DNA from: Lutjanus erythropterus
Taxonomy: Eukaryota > Chordata > Actinopteri > Lutjaniformes > Lutjanidae
Length of the DNA stretch: 64,000 nt
Assembly: GCA_020091685.1 (NCBI GenBank)
Contig: CM034607.1
Coordinates: 17,351,221 to 17,415,220 of the forward strand
Direction: 5' to 3'
In this document: positions 53,101 through 62,100 of the stretch, piece after piece
Position numbering within the stretch: position 1 is the first letter of the stretch
How the letters are laid out: each line of letters starts with the position of its first letter
The notes under the pieces: model-generated
Databases searched by the model: none
What the model saw: the letters and a program-made list of their open reading frames with translations, nothing else
Told to the model about the DNA's origin: nothing
Translations under genes and position numbers: made by a program

Positions 53101-56100
53101 TGTTAACTCTTAGTAACACTTTGTTTAAAATGGTGTGTATAAGACTGTCCCTCTCAAAAACATATCAGGACACCTGGCATGAACATGAAGGAGTCTTTAT
53201 GAATTTTTATGACTGTTGTCATTAAGTGGTATTCAGTCAATTATGTAATTTGATAATGCAAAGTTGACATTGTTTTAGATGTCATTGTTATAGGAATTTG
53301 ACAATAATCAGGCCAACTTGACATTAACCAAAACAGCATAACATGTAAGTGACTTTGTCATAGTAGCTTGACATTATCAAACTTAAAGAAACGGTTTTGT
53401 TTTATGATTTAACGTTACATCATTACACCTGCCATATGTGGTAGGTTTTGTCACGGACATTGATAGGGTATGCTGTCTTGTTAATGTCAAGTTGTCATAA
53501 CAAAGACATTACCGGGTTATATTGTCTTGGACAATGTCAAGGTGACATAACGGAGACATCTCAAACAATGTCAGCTTTGCACTAAAAATGACATAATTGG
53601 TGTCATGACATGGTTCTGGCAATGTAATGTTATGTGTCTTGTCATATCTTTTACATACATAAAATGTGCTCCCCTTCCTCCCTCCCTCACCTTTCCTCTC
53701 CCTCGGCATCTTGTGAGACTCTTTCAAAGTCCTCCAGCCTGCAGGGACTCAAGTACCTACATCAAATATTAATTTAGCTGACTTCAGTGCAGATGACTTC
53801 TCTCTCTTTCTGCCTTCCAAAGTGCCAGTCTGCCCATTATGAGGGGATGCTTCTCTCTAAAAGCTCATGTTGATGGTGTTTTGAAGTTTGGAAGAAAGAG
53901 CATTACCTGCGCAGTCTTTTAAGTGCAGGGTACCGGCAGGTAACATCACTTGGGGCTCAGGATAGAGTGCACCTTGTGTAAAAACACTGCACTAAAGCAA
54001 AACTAAAATTGGAAATTTGGCCTGATTCTGTGGAATCTCACTTTATCGTTCACCCACGTCCTGGCAGCTGACTTAGATTAAGACAATTATAGTTTAAGGG
54101 GTTCAACCCAAGATAGAGATACATGCTAAAGGAATAACATGTGTTTGTATACAGACACACATGCACACACAAGTCAGTTACATTTTGCAATCAGTTAAGC
54201 TGAACAGTTGATAGCGTACGCTCATAAAGCGTCCCTCCCCTCACAGCTGCCACACACATCTCTATCTTCTCCCCTGTGGACCGGTGCCACTGTGCACCAG
54301 CCTGGCACCGCCAACTGTCTATTTTCAGCAATTAGGATTTGGACTGTGCCACCCTGGCAAACGGCAGCCAGACCTCCCCAGTCTGTGGCCGCTCACTGCC
54401 AGCTCAGCCTGGTGCCCACCTTGGCAGGGAACCGCTAAAGAACACCAGGCTGGTCTGCAGTGACCGGCGTTTTTACAAATGCAGCGGATAGTTCCAGGCC
54501 TCCACTGCAGGAGGGTTACACATCACATCAGCAAAGAATGAAACACACGTAACTTGATCGGCAATTATGTCTTCTTAAAGACGTACTATGCAGCAATAAT
54601 CCTTCTAAATCATCACTTCTGACCCAGTGGAAGTGTGTGGTGGTGGCTGTATCTACACAGACCCTGATCTCTGGGCTTCAGACTGTTCAGTAGTGATTTG
54701 TAGTCTCCAGCCAGTATAGTGAACAGGTTTTGAGGTCGGAGCTATAAACACATGGCAGCCAGCAGTTACATCACATTCTGTGTCTCTTTTCTCTGCTGAG
54801 AGGCGCAGAAAGTTTTACACACATACACGCACACAGGCAGAGCAGACTGAGGATTGCTTCGGCTGCGTTCACACAAAATTTGCCATTGTGTGGAGCTGTG
54901 GGTGTGTTTATTTATGCTTTTCAACGTAATGCTGTGAAAAAAAAATCAGCAAATAATATTTTATTTCTCTGATTCATGGTTTTGTACTTGCTAATGGTGC
55001 TCGCTCTCTTAATTCACTCTCTCTGTCTTTTCCACTTGTTTGTTCAAATATTTTGCGCATGGTCCAATACAAAAACATCAAGTACGGCCCCCGAAGCAGC
55101 CATATAATCAAATCCTCACCTTTGACACAGTCCCAACAACAAGCGGATCTGAAAAATATGAAAAAAAACAGGAATTACTGGTCTGCAGGTGTTCTGTTTA
55201 TTTGTGTTTCATTGTACATTTTAAGCACCATGGTGTGAAAATGATTTGATTGCTTGGCTGTCTTGTAAATAAGTCCTTTATTATTAAAATTAAAACATGT
55301 TGTAACACCAAAGAACTGTCTTTTTGTTGGTGTGTATGTTATTAGTGTAACTCTGCCTTAACATAACGTGAATGTCAGGCAGAAACCTTGTATCTCCAAA
55401 ATTGTTACTGTTCAGGAAATGAAAAAAAACTGTGTTTTTAAACTGACTATATGCTGCTTTGTCAAATTTAGTGGCTCTTTTTAATACTTTTCGCTGTGCT
55501 GAGGACCTCGTACATGTACAGGACACAGTTCAGATTTCATCTTTTCCTCATTTTATCCAGAGAGAGAGAGAAAAAAAAAACCCTGGTTAACATTTTGTCG
55601 TATTGACTTGTGTATATTGTTGTTGAATCATTGTTAAAATGATGAAGGCCAACTGTTTTTTTTTTGTTGCCCATCAAGACCCCCCCCCCCATGCAGAGCA
55701 TCATGGCCCATCTGTGGATTTTCCTCAAGGCTGTTTTCTCTCTTTTCTGTCACAAATTTTTTTGCCGTGCTAATTTTCTCTCCCGTTGATGACTCATGCA
55801 ATCCCATATCATGTATTATGCCAGCCACTGACGTATTTCATAACTCCTCTAAATCTGTCTCTCCCCTTTCTTCCCTTTCTCTTCCTTTCTCCTCATGTTT
55901 TCTTCCAGATAAGTTTTGGTATTGCCGTCTGTCTCCGAACCATAAAGTCCTGCACTATGGAGATTTGGAGGAGAGCCCCCAGGGTGAAGTGCCCCACGAC
56001 TCTTTGCAGGACAAACGTGAGTGTCGAGTGAAATAATTGATAGCCTTTACCCAATAATTGATAGCCTTTACAGTTCCAAAACCCCAAAACACCATATGGG

Positions 56101-59100
56101 CAGCGACAAGCAACCAGTGGTGGAAGAAGTATTCAGATACTTAACTTAAGTAAAATAACTAATACCACATGGTGAAAATACTCCACTATAAGTGCTGCAG
56201 TCTAAATCTTAGTTAAGTAAAAGTATGTAAATATTATCAGCAAATAATTCTGCAGTCAAATTGTCCCTGTCAATGTTTTATTATATCTGATGTTTTGGAT
56301 TAATATTAATGCTGCTGTGTGTGTTGCATTTTACTTCTGTAAATGACTAACTGTTGGGTAGTTTAATCTACAGCAGTGCATCATTTTCTATAAGATCATC
56401 ATATGTTTGTAGCATCCCTGTCCTGTGAGAACCAAGTATTTCTAAAAAAAAAAAAAAATCAACTTTTCATGAGATCAGGAAATCAGCCCTGCTTTCAGCT
56501 TTGTGAGGATCTGTGTCCCCAACTAAACCAAAGTTTTTTGAACAGTTTATTTAACTCATGAAATAGGAATTTTCTTAACCCATAAAGAACTTCATCTTTC
56601 AGTTTATCACAAACATTCAAGGTTACCATATTTGGAGATACATGCTTTGCACTGAACAAGATGTGTATAAAAAATGTTATCTGAAAGCTAGTTGCTAAAG
56701 ACAAATGTAGTGGAGGAAAAAATACAATATTTTCCTGTGAAAAGTAGTGATGTAGAACATGTATATAATGTATAATGTTGTATTGCTCAACGACAGATTC
56801 TGTGACCTTATCCCAATCAACTGTCCTTTGCATACATATAAGACTGGAAAAACCATGTAATAAAGGGCAAAAAATATAAATATGAATGTACACGCTTTAG
56901 TGTGATTTGCAGAGGTCCACAGATGTGGAATTAGATCAATAATAACGTAAAAATGTCATCATCTGTTTCTGTTTTCAAAAAGATAGGTTAGTTAATGTAT
57001 TTAAATATTATTTTTCTTAATGTTGGCCTCCTACTTTTCAACCTGTTTTGTGAATAAACTAAACTTACAACGTACAGTACTTGAGTAAATGTAAGTATTT
57101 ACATTCCACCACTGCAAGCAGCTGACAGTGACGGCTTTAAGAGTTGGTGTTAACATCAGTGTTACTTGCTGTGCGTGCACAGTGACAGATCTTGGGAGAA
57201 GTTTAACTTTTAATCACTTGAATAAACCAGTTGCCCATCTGTACGACACAGTTGTCATGCCGATGTTGTTGTTGTTGTTGTTGTTGTTGTTAACTCACTT
57301 GTGTCCTCTCTGCAGTGCCTGTGGCTGATATCAAAGCTGTTATCACCGGCAAAGACTGTCCTCACATGAAGGAGAAGGGAGCCCTGAGGCAAAACAAGGT
57401 GTGTGCGTGTTTGTGGGTGCGTGCGTATGTATGTGTATGTGTGTGTGTTTGTGTGTACACGTGCATACGCGTGGGTGGGTGGGTGTGTAACCAGGCGAGG
57501 GAATGTGTTTCTGTATGCGTGAGAGTTGCATAACATGATGTCAGTTACATAAATTTGCTTTGGGAAATAACACAATAACTTGCGTCTCAGTGCTCAGCAC
57601 AGAGAGACGTATCCATCAGTGGCATTGTATAGAAATTACGCTAACTTAGCAGCACGCACGAATCACACCAGAGCCACCAAAAGCAACTTTTCTTTGCCGT
57701 TTAAATTTGAAAGTAACACTTCAGCGTGCCCTCTGCATTCCCTAACCAGGATGAAAGAGCCATCTTGTGTGCAGCTGTGTACACATCAGCCCATCCTCTC
57801 CTGCACTTTGCCTCTGCAAACCTTCACCCTCCTCCTCACCTGCGGGACTCTGATATATTGGATCTTGGATAAATAGCCTTGAAGACAAAGGAGCACACCT
57901 CCTCCCCCGTTTTGTCTCCTTTATTACCTTGTCGATAAGCGCAGGTCTAGGAGAATGACCTGAGGGGGGTCTGTGGGCCGTCTAGCAGGCCTGTCCCAGT
58001 CTTGTGAATGAGAACGCAAGCACATTTCATTACTCACTGTTACAAGGCTGGCCAAAGTCACCTCTACGGGCTCCAGAGCAGAGCTGCTGGCATCAGAAAC
58101 ATTTGTGAAACAGTGAAGTGGAGGTGGAAGAGTGAGGTGGGAAGCAGTGTTTCCAAAATTCTTCCCGATTCTTAGATAAATGCCATTATTTTTTTGGAAT
58201 TATTCTATACACATTTATCTCCCATAAGTAGATACTCAGGGCCATGTTTACCTTATGTTCCTCAAGACAGGTGTGTTTAGCAAACAGGTGCATCGACCTG
58301 GAAACGCAGTTTGCCTTTCATCTGCGGTGCATTTTGCATCTCATTACTGAAACACGTCTCTCTGCTTTATGTACATGCAGGAACATGCAAATACTGGAGG
58401 GCATACAGTATGATAAGTGTGGATGATTGCATGTTCTGCTGTATTTGCTAATGTTCATGCAATTTGAGACGGATCCAATTTGTGTGGAAAATCCTCTGCA
58501 TCTAAAGAGCGGGTGGAGATTTGTGCAGCTGTGGTGGGGGAAAGGAAGATTTAATTAGGCAGTATTTTATTGAGATCTCAGTGATGGCAGACAGAGTGCC
58601 GCAAGGAAGGTAGAGCTGCACTTAAATAAAATACAACAGTTATAAAAGAGCATTGATAAATGGACACAATATCCATTTTACTACACCAAATAAAGAGCGG
58701 AGTTGTGTCTTTGTGGCCATAAACTTGAACTGTTAACAGAGCTGTTAATGCACTGTGGGGATTACACTTATTTCATTTACAACATGCTCACTGTGTCAAC
58801 GCTGCACTAACAGGCCGATGTTCACAGAGCCGCCAGCATGGTAGAGTCTTTCAACCTTTTCTATTGTGTCTTAAGGTTTTTCTGTACTTAATTTGAGGTT
58901 TTAAAAACTCTCACATTATTAGTTTCAAAAACGTTGTAATGTTCTGTCCTTGCAGTAGGTATTGATTAACAGATGTCCCAATACACTGTAAACAAAAAGT
59001 TGAGAAAACAATTTTAAGGCGACTGTCTTGACTTAAATCACTACATCTTTGAGTTTTAAGTAAAGTTTATTCATATAGCACAGTTAAAAAACAACCTGTG

Positions 59101-62100
59101 GTTCATCAAAGTGCTTTAAACAGTAAAAAAGAAAAGAAAACACAATAACAAAGAGAACACAGACACAAAAATGCTTTTGCCAACCTATAACCTTGTGTTG
59201 AGATAATTTAAAAGGCTTAAATCTTTGGGTTTTAGAATAAAAAAAAAACACAATAAGGTCTCAGGAGACTTGTAATTCCCACACAATGCATGCTGGTAAG
59301 TCAGCTAATATGCTGATCATGTTTCTTTTGAAAGTGGATTTATTGAATCATTTCAAATCAAAAGAAATGAAATCAAAATTTTATGGCTCTAAGGTGTTCT
59401 GAAAACAAAACAAAAAAAAAAATCAATGTTTAAATTGTATTAACTTGAACAAATAATACTTGTATATTCATGTTACATTAATGAGAAAAGATTAGTTGAT
59501 TCCACTAAATTCCTGTGTGATTTTCTACTGTGTAGTAGCTGTTTTGAACCCTCATTACTTCAATAATAAGTATTCTTATTTGAGCAGCTCACCACTGAAC
59601 TGCATCATTTTAAGCTCTCCCTCACAGAGTGCACCTAAGCTGCAGTCTCAGTCTCTGACTGTGTAATTACCTGCTGCCTCAGTACATCAGACACTAATTT
59701 CACGCAAATTGCAAGCGAGCATTTAGTGAATTGCTTTCATGTATACAAATCCGTCTCTCTCTGTCCCTGTTCTGTCCTCACAGCACATTAAATTTATTTC
59801 CTACAGTAGACCAGAGTGGATATTGAGGGAATTCACCCAAAATCATATCACATCATATTCCCAGCCGCCCCAGGCGTTTTTCAATATCTAGTATCTGAGG
59901 GCATCCCAGGTATCTCTTCCTTTGAGTTCTACCTCGCTGATGCCTGATGAGTTGATGTGCAGCTGATGTAACAGATGGTGACAAAGACGTGAGGGAGATT
60001 GCACTGGTATGGCAGCATTGTGGTGTAAATCTCACCTGTTCTTTCCTTGCATGCTTTTTTTCTTTTATTTCTCCATCCCACCTCCTCCACCCCTGTCACT
60101 GTATGTGTGTATTTGCACCATTTTCTCCTCCTCGTCCCTCCCTCTCCCCCCTTGCCTTTCACTCTGTCCTCTCTCCAGGAGGTGTTAGAGCTGGCCTTCT
60201 CTGTCCTCTACGAGTCCGACGAGTATTTAAACTTCATTGCTCCTGACAAGCATGAGGTAAGCCAGCGGTGGTTATTGACTGTGTCAAACAGAAAGAACAT
60301 GTGTGATCACACAAACAGAAATGTTTTTATTTAGTGTATATGCAAGTGTCTGATATGTACTGGAAATTATCACTGCAGCAGATTTAAGTGGATTATGTGA
60401 CACATCCACAGAGCACTAAAGGTTTTTTTCTCTCTGGCACAAATTAGAAATATATTAAGGCTAGATTAAGCAAACTGCTTAGAAAAACTATAGAAGAAAA
60501 GTATTATACTTATAACCACAGCTGTAGACATCAGACTTCAGAATTCATGCCAGACTTAAAGGTCCAGTATGTCAAGTTTAGGGGGATTCATTGGCAGAAT
60601 ATGGCAGATATGGAATATAATATTTTTATTAGTGTATAATCACCATAGAATGAGCCCTTTATACAGAAGGAGTGAGTCTTCTTTTATGGAGTTCGCCATT
60701 TTCACCACAATGTTACTCTCTCCCAGAATGGACAAACCAAACACTAGTTCTAGATAGAGCCCATTGGTTGCAGTCTTCAACCTTCCCACTAGATACCACT
60801 AAATCCTACACACAAAAGTCTTTTAAGTCACAAAAATGAGGACTTGAGACTTTGACAGTTTAAGGTGCCATACAATGCTTTCGTTTAAATTTTCTCACCA
60901 AAACACATTGGGTGTGTGAGATTTAAAAAAGATATTTACATCTTTTTCGCTGCCTTTATGTTTGCACACCATTGCCTCAATTTGTTGCTCAGCAGAATAA
61001 CATGACAGGACGGATCAGCTTGAACGTGTTTCACATCACACATGTTCATGTGCATGTCTAGTACAAACCAAAACTCCATCTGACTTTGAATCCAAAACAT
61101 CATGCAAAATCTCTAAGAAATCATTTTAAAAAAAGCTGCTTTGTGAGGACTTCATCTCATTGATCTAAAATAAAACATGATTAAAGACATAACAGGTTAA
61201 AATGCTGTGTCATTTAAAAGCATTCAGAGACACAGAGAATTTGCAGTTGAGTGGGGTATATGGGGCACTTACCACAGTATGTATGTAACTTTATATTGGG
61301 AAATCTCCATAAAACACTTCTCATTGATTTGCAACATTGTCCATAATGGCCGAATACATTTTTTAAGGCTTAGCTACCAAGCAATAAATGGTGCAGAAAA
61401 GTATACAAATTTATATTGTCTGATGATGGTATATTTGTCGTTGTATCAAACAACACTATTTTAACTTAGCTTGGAATCAGTGTCGCCATATTTAATATAT
61501 TTAATTGTTGCATTTGCACCATCATTTTAACAACTGTACAACATGCGATTAAGATTTCCAAAAAAGCCATTTCATTAAATCCATAATAAAATCTTGTTTG
61601 TGATTTGAGAGCAACCTGGTAAAGCAGTGACACACAACTACACACACCTTGACATTGACTTGTCTCAACTGACTTGAAACTTCACCTGGAGTTTACCTGA
61701 AAGACTTTTTTTTTTGAAAACTGCTCTGCCTGGCGACAAATAGATGGACAGTGTTCTTGTTTTTCTGTAGATTATGGTGTAATAGCACACATTGCACACT
61801 GATTGTCACTTCATGACATAATTTTGTTTGTGCTTGGATCATGAAACTTCTTTTTTTTAAAGAAATTTTCTAAACATAGGAGTTTATTCAGGACAAAAGA
61901 AAAGAAGGTGTCCCTGTTTCTCCTGAGTCACAGTGTACACAAACTTTCCTCCCTTGGTGGCGAGCTCCTTTTGTGCCTGCAGGTGGAGTCAGCAGCTTGC
62001 TTTGAGTTTGAAAACATGTCATGTCTAATTATAGCTTGTGAATTTTGGTGTAGTTAGCTTTGCGCTTCAAGTTCTTTCTGCCAGCACTGATTTTTTTTTT

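Larger units (their letters stand above)
50112..55908 (+). other. 5.8 kb elmo1 intron
   Basis: The intron is phase 1, from gtgagc to ttccag. It starts with a CA repeat (50128-50169). It also holds a degraded Tc1/mariner element (about 51074-51570), a run of 16 G at 52061-52076, a tract rich in TTGACAT and its complement (about 53110-53650) and a probable MITE at about 54570-54840. Open frames of 60-128 codons near 50.0-50.6 kb are repeat-derived or chance and were not called. Confidence 0.85.
56017..57315 (+). other. 1.3 kb elmo1 intron, mostly one hAT-type element
   Basis: The intron is phase 1. The element at 56115-57114 makes up about three quarters of it. Outside the element lie a short duplicated phrase near 56038-56072 (gatagcctttac occurs twice) and the (GTT)n repeat 57264-57291 just before the acceptor. 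Confidence 0.85.
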
